From the NCBI RefSeq assembly GCF_900110105.1, contig NZ_FOCL01000009.1, forward strand, positions 186,001 through 250,000: 64,000 nucleotides of DNA. The letters run 5' to 3'. Positions within the stretch are counted from its first letter, which is position 1, and each line of letters opens with the position of its first letter. Source of the stretch: Mucilaginibacter gossypiicola. Lineage in GTDB: Bacteria; Bacteroidota; Bacteroidia; Sphingobacteriales; Sphingobacteriaceae. The notes under the pieces were generated by a model. That model had not been told where the DNA came from and searched no databases. It saw only the letters and a program-made list of their open reading frames with translations. Both the position numbers and the translations under genes were made by a program. Below, piece after piece: positions 8,411 through 16,460 of the stretch.

Positions 8411-9694
8411 CTATTCAACTTGCTGTTTCATCAGTTTTTTAGCTCCAACTAAAGCTAACAACGTAACTATTGAAGCCGCTGTTAAATAGTAGCCCACATA
8501 GGCAAGTCCATAGTTATGCGCCAGCATAGTTGCCATGTATGGCGTAAGCGACGCGCCTAAAATACCGGCCAGTGTAAAGGCCAGCGAAGCGCCGGTATAA
8601 CGTACTGCCGGTGGAAAGATACCGGCAAGCGCCGTACCTATCGGCCCGTAGGTGAGCCCCATCAAAAACATTCCTATCGACAAAAAGATTGCTGTTATAC
8701 CTAAACTGCCTGTAGTAAATAATGGTGCGAAAACAAGACCAAACAACACGATGCATACTGTAGCCACAATCAACATACTGTTGCGTCCATACTTATCAGC
8801 CCATATGGCCGATAGCGGGATGCCTAAGCCAAATGCCAGCATCGATATCATCTGTATGATTAGGAACGAGCTTTTAGTATAATGCAGCGCTGTAGTACCC
8901 CAGCTTAGTGTAAACACCGTCATCAAATAAAACAGCAGGAAAGTGGTAACAGTTGCCAGCGTGCCTAAGGTAATGGCTGCAGTATGTTTTACAAAAACAT
9001 CTGCAAACGGAACTTTTGAGCGCTCTTCTTTACTAACCATCTTCATAAATTCAGGAGTTTCGGATATTTTCAACCTCACAAAAAGCCCCACCCAAACCAG
9101 CAGCGCACTCGCAATAAACGGGATGCGCCAGCCATAGGTTATAAAGTTATCTTCACTCATGGTTTTGCTGAGGATAAAAAACGTACCGCTCGATAGCAGG
9201 AACCCGATAGGTGCTCCCAACTGCGGAAACATGCCATACCAGGCTTTTTTATGTGCGGGGGCATTTTCTGTAGCCAGTAATACGGCACCGCCCCACTCGC
9301 CACCCAGTCCAAGCCCTTGCCCAAAACGAAACAGGGCAAGCAATATCGGCGCTGCAATACCTATGGAAGCATAGCCCGGCAAAAGCCCGATAGCAACGGT
9401 TGATGGACCCATAGTTAACAATGCGGCAACCAGCGTAGCTTTGCGCCCTTTACGGTCGCCAAAGTGCCCGAATATTGCAGCACCCAATGGCCGCGCAAAA
9501 AAGGCCAATGCAAAAGTTGCCAGTGATTCGAGCGTAGCCGATGTTGGATCGGCAGCGGGGAAAAATAACTTCGGGAATACCAGCACCGCGGCAGTGGCAT
9601 AAATATAAAAGTCAAAAAATTCGATGGTAGTTCCGATGAGGCTTGCAGTGAGGATCCGGCTAACCGGGTTTGCTGCGGAAGGTTGCTGATTCAT
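8411..9694 (-). CDS. MFS transporter, metabolite:H+ symporter (MHS) type
   Basis: 427 residues from ATG 9694. Twelve transmembrane helices; the MHS signature is clear: GTTIEFFDFYIYATAAVLVF in helix 1, GHFGDRKGRK in loop 2-3, and FRFGQGLGLGGEWGGAVLL in helix 4. Relatives such as ProP, ShiA and CitA import organic acids, shikimate or osmolytes with protons. The longer frame starting at 9748 would place the promoter inside the coding region, so the shorter start is preferred. Substrate unknown. Confidence 0.87.
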   Translation of the reverse strand: MNQQPSAANPVSRILTASLIGTTIEFFDFYIYATAAVLVFPKLFFPAADPTSATLESLATFALAFFARPLGAAIFGHFGDRKGRKATLVAALLTMGPSTVAIGLLPGYASIGIAAPILLALFRFGQGLGLGGEWGGAVLLATENAPAHKKAWYGMFPQLGAPIGFLLSSGTFFILSKTMSEDNFITYGWRIPFIASALLVWVGLFVRLKISETPEFMKMVSKEERSKVPFADVFVKHTAAITLGTLATVTTFLLFYLMTVFTLSWGTTALHYTKSSFLIIQMISMLAFGLGIPLSAIWADKYGRNSMLIVATVCIVLFGLVFAPLFTTGSLGITAIFLSIGMFLMGLTYGPIGTALAGIFPPAVRYTGASLAFTLAGILGASLTPYMATMLAHNYGLAYVGYYLTAASIVTLLALVGAKKLMKQQVE

Positions 9695-9699
9695 AGCCT

Positions 9700-9730
9700 C
9701 AAACATATTAAATTTGAGGGAATGTGCAAA
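9700..9730 (-). promoter_or_regulatory. Promoter of the MFS gene with full Bacteroidota consensus
   Basis: On the minus strand TTTG (9727-9730), a 19-base spacer and TATGTTTG (9700-9707) fit the TTTG-N17-23-TAnnTTTG consensus exactly. The -7 box ends 5 bases before ATG 9694, so the transcript probably has almost no leader. Confidence 0.65.
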
Positions 9731-9837
9731 CGCGATGTACAGGAACATCCTTCACTAAAATTGAGATTGAAAGAAATATTAACCGGCAAGCATTATATTA
9801 GCGATATAAATTTAATCCCCTTTTTTCTTTCAATTGA

Positions 9838-9845
9838 TATATTTG
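9838..9845 (+). promoter_or_regulatory. TATATTTG -7 box of the WG-repeat gene
   Basis: Matches TAnnTTTG; 28 bases before ATG 9874 and 94 before ATG 9940. Confidence 0.4.
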
Positions 9846-9939
9846 GGGAATTTATAACCTAAACAGCGGCATTATGAAATTTTGTACCTTTTCAATAATT
9901 ATCATAGTCCCGAAATCCTCCCTTTGCTGTAATAATTTT

Positions 9940-11490
9940 ATGATCAACAAATTTATTATTAGTTGCTTTTTAACGGCCATGTTAACAATTAGTAGCATAC
10001 CGTCTTTCGCTCAAAAGTTTAAAGCAGACAAGTATGGTTACGTGGCTGCTCCCGAATTTCATGAGTTGATAAAGCAAAGAAACTACCAGCTTGTTTCTGC
10101 ATTTGATACCTTATCTTTTCAACAAAAAAATAAACCGGTTGCTGTTGTTGTAAAAAATGATAAGCCTTATTGGCTCGACCTGGATGGCAACGAGTTTCCC
10201 TACAACGATTTTACAGACATAATAAAGGCACGCGAAAAATGGCTACGAAAGCCTTACCAGGATTCAGAAAGAAAATATCACGAACTAATCCGCAACACAG
10301 ATAGCCAATATCAAAAAAACAGGGATGGCGATCTGTATGGCCTGATCAGAAAATCAGACAGCAAAGTTATATTACAGCCACAGTATCAATGGATCCAAAG
10401 CTCTTCTGCCAATTTTATCCTCTTAAAAAAAGAAAATAAATATGGTGTCGCTGATACTTTAGGGCATGTTTTTATAACCCCTAAATACGATTATATTGAA
10501 GCCTGTATGGTGGATAGCAGCGGGATAGATTTTTTTATTGCAAATAATAACGGCGGTGTAACCCTTGTGAACAGGAAAGGAAAAGAGATGTTTGCCCCAA
10601 GGCGTGGTAAGATTTATCCATTTATGGTTGATGGGGTATTAAACATCCTGTCGTCTGAAAACGGTGAACCCCGATTTGGATTGGTAAGTAAAGAGGGTAA
10701 AATTATTCTTGAACCGTATTGCCGTGATTTTTATAATATAACTAACACTAATTATTTAAGAACAGAAACCGACCCGGCAAATAAAATGGGATTGGTTAAT
10801 AAACAAGGAAACATTATTCTTGAGCCAGTTTATGACAATGTGGATATTTCTATTTCTAACGGATTTATCTCTTTCCGTAAGGATGGTATGCAGGGATTGG
10901 TGGATTGCCAGACGAATAGGATTAATGTGCCGCTTTTTTATAACAAACTCGAAGTTGACGCGGCCAACCGTGTTATTATATGCAGTTTGAAACAAAAAAG
11001 TGATAAACCCTTTAGCGTATACAAGTACGGACTTATTGACTACAACAACAAGATAAAGATAGCGGTTCAGTACGATGATTTTATTAAGGTAGAGAAATAC
11101 TATCTGGCAAAAAAAGATAGTGAATATTTTTTATTAGAAAAATCGGGCAAGGTATTACGACAGTTTAAATATAGCCACATGCTATATGTGAACAACTATT
11201 TTATTGCCGTGAATAAAGATGGCCTTTACGGCGTGGTAGACATAAGCGATAAAATAAAAATACCTTTTGATCATTCGAGAATTGAACCAACCGGCGACTA
11301 TTATTTTGCTACCGAAAACGGCATATACAATTCAGAAAATGAATTGGTAGCAAAAGGCAATGCATCAGATGTATCCTTTACCAATAACCTACCGTTAAGA
11401 AAAGCTGGGATCATTGTTCTTCGTCAACATTTTACAGAATTATTTAAAGACAGGTATGGCAGTACTTACATCCCTAAAAAAGACAAATAA
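9940..11490 (+). CDS. Secreted WG-repeat protein
   Basis: 516 residues from ATG 9940, chosen because it begins a clean signal peptide (MINKFIISCFLTAMLTISS... SFAQ); an in-frame ATG at 9874 adds 22 residues. From about residue 120 the protein is built of WG-type repeats of 35-50 residues, each with a GLI/GVA/GLV core followed by a phrase such as KVILQPQYQWI, HVFITPKYDYI, KIILEPYC, NIILEPVYDNV and KIKIPFDHSRI; at least seven are visible. WG repeats form surface beta structures of unknown role in Bacteroidota. Alone, followed by a terminator and the initiator tRNA on the other strand. Confidence 0.82.
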   Translation: MINKFIISCFLTAMLTISSIPSFAQKFKADKYGYVAAPEFHELIKQRNYQLVSAFDTLSFQQKNKPVAVVVKNDKPYWLDLDGNEFPYNDFTDIIKAREKWLRKPYQDSERKYHELIRNTDSQYQKNRDGDLYGLIRKSDSKVILQPQYQWIQSSSANFILLKKENKYGVADTLGHVFITPKYDYIEACMVDSSGIDFFIANNNGGVTLVNRKGKEMFAPRRGKIYPFMVDGVLNILSSENGEPRFGLVSKEGKIILEPYCRDFYNITNTNYLRTETDPANKMGLVNKQGNIILEPVYDNVDISISNGFISFRKDGMQGLVDCQTNRINVPLFYNKLEVDAANRVIICSLKQKSDKPFSVYKYGLIDYNNKIKIAVQYDDFIKVEKYYLAKKDSEYFLLEKSGKVLRQFKYSHMLYVNNYFIAVNKDGLYGVVDISDKIKIPFDHSRIEPTGDYYFATENGIYNSENELVAKGNASDVSFTNNLPLRKAGIIVLRQHFTELFKDRYGSTYIPKKDK

Positions 11491-11526
11491 GTGGGCTTTA
11501 CAACGCACGACATTTTTATCAACAAA

Positions 11527-11560
11527 AAAAGCCTCAAATTTTTCAACTTGAGGCTTTTCA
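11527..11560 (-). terminator. Terminator, shared by the WG-repeat gene and the tRNA
   Basis: An 11-bp stem (AAAAGCCTCAA / TTGAGGCTTTT) with an A run on one side and T run on the other works in both directions. It lies 8 bases downstream of the initiator tRNA on the minus strand and 37 bases after the WG gene stop on the plus strand. Confidence 0.75.
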
Positions 11561-11567
11561 TTCTTCG

Positions 11568-11640
<73 letters not shown>

Positions 11641-11727
11641 CTGTATTGTGCTATATATTTGAGATCCGGCCATAACCCCGGAAAGGTCCTTCCAATTAAT
11701 CAAATGCAAATTTGCACTCTGTTTTAA

Positions 11728-11766
11728 TTGGACTGCAAAGATATAATTCGTTTCTTTGCAGTCCAA
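11728..11766. repeat. Perfect 14-bp hairpin upstream of era
   Basis: TTGGACTGCAAAGA (11728-11741) and its exact complement (11753-11766) enclose 11 bases. It ends 23 bases before the era ATG and is followed by an A/T-rich stretch. It could be a 5' leader structure of era or a protein site; no T-run typical of a terminator follows directly. Confidence 0.55.
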
Positions 11767-11788
11767 ATATATTTTTAATTATTTTTCT

Positions 11789-12664
11789 ATGGCTCATCAG
11801 GCAGGTTTTGTAAGTATAATAGGTAAACCCAACGCAGGGAAATCAACCCTTATGAACGCGCTGGTGGGCGAAAAAATGTCCATCATTACCCCTAAAGCGC
11901 AAACCACCCGTCACCGTATTTTGGGTATTGTGAATGATGAAAACTACCAGATTGTATTTTCGGATACTCCTGGTGTTATAAAGCCGCACTATGCCCTGCA
12001 CGAAAGTATGATGCACCAGGTTGATGGCTCTATTGTTGACGCCGACCTTATTTTGCTGGTTACCGATATTTATGAGGAATACGATGAAGCAGACGTTCTT
12101 AAAAAACTGGAACGTTCATCGGCCCCGCTTGCTATCCTGATCAACAAAATTGACCAGAGCGATGAGGAAACTGTAAAAAAGAAAGTTGATTTTTGGATGG
12201 AAAAACTAAATCCGAAAGCCATTTTCGCGATATCGGCATTACATGGGCATAACATCAAAGCCATTATGGATTTCGTGATCGAAAACTTACCTGAGCATCC
12301 TGCTTATTACGAAAAAGATGCCCTTACAGATCGTAATGACCGTTTCTTTGCCTCAGAGATGATCCGCGAGCAGGTGTTTAAACAATATAAAAAAGAAATC
12401 CCTTATAGCACCGAGGTTATTGTAACAGCATTTATCGAGGGTGAAAAACTTTATCGCATCAGCGCCGAGATCATTGTTGAGCGCGAATCGCAGAAAAACA
12501 TCATTATTGGCAAAGGCGGCGAAATGCTTAAGATTACCGGCACCTATGCCCGTCGTGCTATGGAAGACTTTTTTCAGCGTAAGATTTTCCTGGAGATGTT
12601 TGTAAAAGTGATCCCCGACTGGCGCACTAAGAAAAATTATCTGAAGCAATTCGGGTACGAATAG
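11789..12664 (+). CDS. era: GTPase Era, ribosome assembly factor
   Basis: 291 residues from ATG 11789 (MAHQAGFVSIIG); an upstream ATG at 11756 falls inside the hairpin before the gene. N-terminal GTPase: P-loop GKPNAGKST, switch TTRHRI, DTPG, and NKID; C-terminal KH domain with GKGGEMLK that binds the 3' end of 16S rRNA. Era helps mature the 30S subunit. Full length for the family. The second GTPase gene, der, follows 165 bases later on the same strand; this neighbourhood joins two ribosome assembly GTPases. Confidence 0.96.
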   Translation: MAHQAGFVSIIGKPNAGKSTLMNALVGEKMSIITPKAQTTRHRILGIVNDENYQIVFSDTPGVIKPHYALHESMMHQVDGSIVDADLILLVTDIYEEYDEADVLKKLERSSAPLAILINKIDQSDEETVKKKVDFWMEKLNPKAIFAISALHGHNIKAIMDFVIENLPEHPAYYEKDALTDRNDRFFASEMIREQVFKQYKKEIPYSTEVIVTAFIEGEKLYRISAEIIVERESQKNIIIGKGGEMLKITGTYARRAMEDFFQRKIFLEMFVKVIPDWRTKKNYLKQFGYE

Positions 12665-12771
12665 GAAAAAGATACAGGACATTGAGAAGCAGGATGCAAG
12701 ACACCCTCCTTTCCTATCCTGTTTCATTCAATAAAAATTTAATTTTCATAGAACCGGATTGTTAAGTTAGA

Positions 12772-12779
12772 TAGATTTG
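12772..12779 (+). promoter_or_regulatory. TAGATTTG -7 box of der
   Basis: Matches TAnnTTTG in the 165-base gap between era and der, 50 bases before the der ATG; suggests der can be transcribed on its own. The -33 element is weak. Confidence 0.4.
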
Positions 12780-12829
12780 CATAGTTCTTGCATCTTGACC
12801 CCTTACATCCCGACTCTTAATATAATAAT

Positions 12830-14131
12830 ATGAGTAACATAGTAGCCATTGTGGGCAGGCCCAACGTAGGCAAATCAACATTATATAACCGCTTAACCGA
12901 AAGCCGCAAGGCCATTGTCGACGACTTTAGCGGTGTCACGCGCGACAGGCATTACGGTGTTGCCGAATGGCTTAACCATAACTTTACTGTTATTGATACC
13001 GGCGGTTACGTTGCCAACTCTGATGATGTTTTCGAAACAGCCATCCGCGAGCAGGTTGATATTGCCATCGAAGAAGCTTCGGTTATTTTATTTGTTGTTG
13101 ATGTTACTACCGGCATTACCGACCTTGACGACGAGATTGCCAATCGCTTGCGTAAAAGCAAAAAGCCTGTTTTCGTGGTTGTAAACAAACTGGACAACAA
13201 TAACCAGGTTGCCGACGCCATGGTATTTTACAGCTTTGGCCTTGGCGAAATTTACAGCATTTCGTCAATGACCGGCTCCGGTACCGGCGAGCTGCTTGAC
13301 GAAGTGGTAAAACACTTTGAAGATGAAGAGCTGGAAGAAAACACCCGCCCTAAATATGCTATTGTTGGCCGGCCTAACGTAGGTAAGTCGTCTATTATCA
13401 ATGCCCTTATAGGTAAAGACCGTAACATTGTTACCCCTATTGCCGGCACCACCCGCGATTCTATCCATATTCACTATAACCAATATGGTCATGATTTTAT
13501 GCTGATAGATACCGCAGGATTACGCAAAAAAACCAAGGTTAAAGAAAATATCGAGTTTTATTCGGTAATGCGTACCATTAAGGCTTTAGAAGAAGCAGAC
13601 GTGATCATCCTGATGATCGATGCTGTTGAAGGTTTTGAATCACAGGACATCAATATCTTCCACCTGGCCGAAAAGAACAAAAAAGGCGTGGTGATAGTGG
13701 TAAATAAATGGGATTTGATTGAAAAGAACAGCAAAACCATCAAGGTATTTGAAGAGCAGATCCGCGATAAGATAGCCCCTTTTACCGATGTGCCTATTGT
13801 ATTCACCTCGGTTACCGAAAAACAAAGGGTATTAAAAGTAATTGATGTAGCTAACCAGGTTTACCAGAACCGTGCGCGCAAAATACCAACTTCAAAACTG
13901 AACGAGGTAATGTTACCTATTATCGAAAACTATCCGCCTCCGGCAATAAAAGGCAAATACGTTAAAATAAAATACATTACCCAAATTGCAGGCACGTCGC
14001 CCATGTTTGCGTTTTTCTGCAATTTGCCGCAATACGTTAAAGAGCCCTACTACCGCTTTATTGAGAATAAGCTCCGCGAAAACTTTGATTTTTCGGGTGC
14101 TCCGATACAGGTTTGGTTCAGGCAGAAGTAA
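12830..14131 (+). CDS. der: GTPase Der (EngA), 50S ribosome assembly factor
   Basis: 433 residues with two tandem GTPase domains and a C-terminal KH-like domain. The first domain has GRPNVGKST near residue 8, DTGG and NKLD; the second has GRPNVGKSS near residue 180, DTAGLRKK and NKWD. The double G domain is diagnostic for Der, which acts in late 50S subunit assembly. Usual length (430-500). Probably partly co-transcribed with era. Confidence 0.96.
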   Translation: MSNIVAIVGRPNVGKSTLYNRLTESRKAIVDDFSGVTRDRHYGVAEWLNHNFTVIDTGGYVANSDDVFETAIREQVDIAIEEASVILFVVDVTTGITDLDDEIANRLRKSKKPVFVVVNKLDNNNQVADAMVFYSFGLGEIYSISSMTGSGTGELLDEVVKHFEDEELEENTRPKYAIVGRPNVGKSSIINALIGKDRNIVTPIAGTTRDSIHIHYNQYGHDFMLIDTAGLRKKTKVKENIEFYSVMRTIKALEEADVIILMIDAVEGFESQDINIFHLAEKNKKGVVIVVNKWDLIEKNSKTIKVFEEQIRDKIAPFTDVPIVFTSVTEKQRVLKVIDVANQVYQNRARKIPTSKLNEVMLPIIENYPPPAIKGKYVKIKYITQIAGTSPMFAFFCNLPQYVKEPYYRFIENKLRENFDFSGAPIQVWFRQK

Positions 14132-14212
14132 TCTGAACCTTGTTTTTTAGGATTTGAGGATTACCTTGAGATTTGTCCTTATAAAATCCAGACTTATGAA
14201 GTTTCACTACCG

Positions 14213-14294
14213 CGTCATTGCGAGGAACGAAGCAATCCCCTATTTGCAGGTACGCCCTGCATAGTCCGCGATTGCTTCGTTCCTCGCAATGACG
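14213..14294. repeat. REP-like palindrome, copy A
   Basis: CGTCATTGCGAGGAACGAAG at the left and its near-exact reverse complement at the right form a stem of about 25 bp around a central part containing CGCCCTG. The same family occurs at 26000-26088 and 57476-57570. It sits in the 237-base gap between der and the lipoprotein gene; nothing else is recognised in this gap. Confidence 0.8.
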
Positions 14295-14368
14295 TTTTTT
14301 ATTTCCCCCATTGTTACGTTTCTCTCCCCCGCTCCGTAATATTACTAAACCTCAATACTTTACACTTC

Positions 14369-15052
14369 ATGAAAAAGTTTTATTGTTTAGTACTCGTAGT
14401 ACTGGTGGCTTTTGCTGCATGTAAAAAAGGCCAACTTTCATCCGGCGATGGAGAGGACAATGGTTGTATCAGTCGCGTTAAGCGCGATTATAGCGACAGC
14501 AATAAAGTTGAACTGGCAACAGCCATTAAACTCCTGCAAAAAAACAACATCCCAACAAATGGCCTGGTCATATACCGGGTTATTTTAAATGATAGTATAA
14601 CTACCAATGGTCCGCTCAGGGTTTACCAGCATGTTATGGCCTATGAAGAAAGCAATGGCCTCCCGATATTTAATTCTGGTATAGGATATCATTTCAAAAA
14701 CGAAGTCTTTGAAACGTCCATAGGTCAGCGCCACGGTACACTTAACCTGAGTACTAATGCCGGGGCTACATTACCGCAAATACGCAAAGTTTTTATCGAT
14801 GCTTTCAACAAAGACGGCTATACCATTGGTAACACTGTTGACGATTCATCATGCCTGAATGCAGAATTTGGATATTTTAACCTGAACCAGGATGCGCCCG
14901 ATCATCCCAATTTTATTAAAGTATGGAAAGTGACTTTCGCTAAATATAACGAATACCCGGTAGCCTACATTCAAGACAGCGACAGGAAACTCATCTATTA
15001 TTTCAACGGATTACTGACGTTAAATAAAGCCACCAAACAAAATATAAAGTAA
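14369..15052 (+). CDS. Lipoprotein of unknown function
   Basis: 227 residues with a lipoprotein signal: hydrophobic segment and lipobox LVAFAAC, lipidated Cys at about residue 18, followed by KKGQ. The mature protein is soluble and predicted mixed alpha/beta, with phrases such as LPQIRKVFIDAFNKDGY and a VWKVTFAKYNEYPVAYIQD segment that faintly recalls PepSY-type domains. No catalytic motif is recognised. Probably attached to the periplasmic face of a membrane. Single gene. Confidence 0.7.
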   Translation: MKKFYCLVLVVLVAFAACKKGQLSSGDGEDNGCISRVKRDYSDSNKVELATAIKLLQKNNIPTNGLVIYRVILNDSITTNGPLRVYQHVMAYEESNGLPIFNSGIGYHFKNEVFETSIGQRHGTLNLSTNAGATLPQIRKVFIDAFNKDGYTIGNTVDDSSCLNAEFGYFNLNQDAPDHPNFIKVWKVTFAKYNEYPVAYIQDSDRKLIYYFNGLLTLNKATKQNIK

Positions 15053-15121
15053 CACCTATAACTTTTTCGAAAATCGGATAGCACCTCCCTCTATTTATAC
15101 CTGCTTTACTTTGTCACTTAA

Positions 15122-15158
15122 AAAACACAAAATGCAACATGGTTGCATTTTGTGTTTT
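15122..15158. terminator. Perfect 17-bp palindrome, terminator or operator
   Basis: AAAACACAAAATGCAAC (15122-15138), three central bases, then the exact reverse complement (15142-15158). It has the A-run/T-run flanks of a bidirectional terminator for the lipoprotein gene, yet lies 38 bases before the TrxR-like start, so a regulator site is also possible. Low GC makes it weak as a terminator. Confidence 0.5.
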
Positions 15159-15196
15159 GGGCACTTATCTTTACCGATAACTAACCACAATACCAT

Positions 15197-16108
15197 ATGA
15201 AGGATTTTGATGTGATCATTATCGGCGGAAGCAGCGCCGGTTTATCGGCAGGTATGGCTTTAGGCCGGGCTATGCGCAAAGTATTAATTATAGACAGCGG
15301 CAAGCCTTGTAACCGTCAAACGCCCCATTCACACAACTTTTTTACCCGTGACGGTCAAACCCCGCATGAGATTTTGACTATTGCCCGCGAACAGACCTTA
15401 AAATACCCAACCATCACGCTGCTCCATGATGAGGCCATTCAATATACACCGGTAACCAATGGTTTTGAGGTTAGCACAATATCTGGCAAAACTTTCAGCG
15501 CAAAGAAAATTATCCTTGCTGCCGGTATCAAAGACCAAATGCCCGATATTCCCGGCTTTGCTGAGTGCTGGGGCATATCGGCTATCCACTGCCCCTACTG
15601 CCACGGCTATGAATACGGACATCAGCACACCGGAATAATTGCTAATGGCGAGATGGCCTTTGAACTGGCCAAACTTATTTCAAACTGGACAAAGGAGCTA
15701 ACCGTGTTCACAAATGGCAAATCAACTTTAACCGATGCCCAGCAAACCATCATCCTAAATAACAATATCCGGCTTGTTGAGGACAAAATAGAAGCGCTTG
15801 ATCATCATAACGGCCAGGTCACCGCTATCAGGCTACAAAATGGTGCCGAAATAAAATTAATGGCTTTATACGCAAGACTCCCCTTTGTACAACACAGTGA
15901 TGGTGCATTGCAGCTGGGTTGCCAGTTTACTGAAGTGGGTTATATTCAGGTTGACGCTAAACAAAAGACAACCATTCCCGGAGTTTACGCCGCCGGCGAC
16001 AGCACTTCGCCCATCCGTGCAATAGCAAATGCAGTTAACAGTGGCACAATGGCTGGCATTATGGCTAATCTGGAATTGATTGATGAGGCTTTCCTACCGA
16101 GCAGATAG
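15197..16108 (+). CDS. Thioredoxin-reductase-like FAD/NAD(P) oxidoreductase
   Basis: 303 residues. FAD-binding GGSSAGLSAGMALGRA near residue 10; redox-active CPYC at Cys132-Cys135 within HCPYCHGYEYG; a closing FAD motif GVYAAGDSTSP near 268. This matches the short TrxR-like family often found next to TetR or MarR regulators rather than the housekeeping TrxB: the NADPH motif is degenerate (IIANGEMAFELAKLI). Its partner is unknown; likely disulfide reduction or oxidative defence. A perfect palindrome lies just upstream. Confidence 0.82.
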   Translation: MKDFDVIIIGGSSAGLSAGMALGRAMRKVLIIDSGKPCNRQTPHSHNFFTRDGQTPHEILTIAREQTLKYPTITLLHDEAIQYTPVTNGFEVSTISGKTFSAKKIILAAGIKDQMPDIPGFAECWGISAIHCPYCHGYEYGHQHTGIIANGEMAFELAKLISNWTKELTVFTNGKSTLTDAQQTIILNNNIRLVEDKIEALDHHNGQVTAIRLQNGAEIKLMALYARLPFVQHSDGALQLGCQFTEVGYIQVDAKQKTTIPGVYAAGDSTSPIRAIANAVNSGTMAGIMANLELIDEAFLPSR

Positions 16109-16159
16109 CATCAATCTAATAACATTGAAGACTTCGCAAGTCTGAAAGAAGTTAAATAC

Positions 16160-16396
16160 TTATTCATAAATTCTTGCAGCAGTCAGGATATCAGCAAAAA
16201 CATTCCAGTTCATATTTTTTGGAACAGGGAGATTATTGTTCACATAGTAGCCTTCCATATCGTCAGTCCAACTTTGGATTGCCTCAAGATATGCTAACAA
16301 AGATTTGTTTTCCCATTTTTCAGGGTTAACTTTCAAATCGTTGATTAACGACGACATGAATTTTACAAAGTCTTCCTTCGAATTTAAATTTGTCAT
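16160..16396 (-). CDS. Small DUF7660-like protein
   Basis: 78 residues, cytoplasmic, predicted helical. The pattern FVKFMSSLINDLKVNPEKWENKSL followed by YLEAIQSWTDDMEGYY and NMNWNVFADILTAARIYE fits a family of small proteins (DUF7660 as I recall) found scattered in many bacteria and often linked to immunity or toxin-adjacent loci. The domain name is from memory. It lies 64 bases downstream of the protease gene on the same strand, with no partner toxin in view. Confidence 0.6.
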   Translation of the reverse strand: MTNLNSKEDFVKFMSSLINDLKVNPEKWENKSLLAYLEAIQSWTDDMEGYYVNNNLPVPKNMNWNVFADILTAARIYE

Positions 16397-16460
16397 ATAT
16401 CAGACTGTGAAGATGTATTTTCTTGCTTTGTCAGATTTATAAAGAGTTCTCTTTAGCCCC

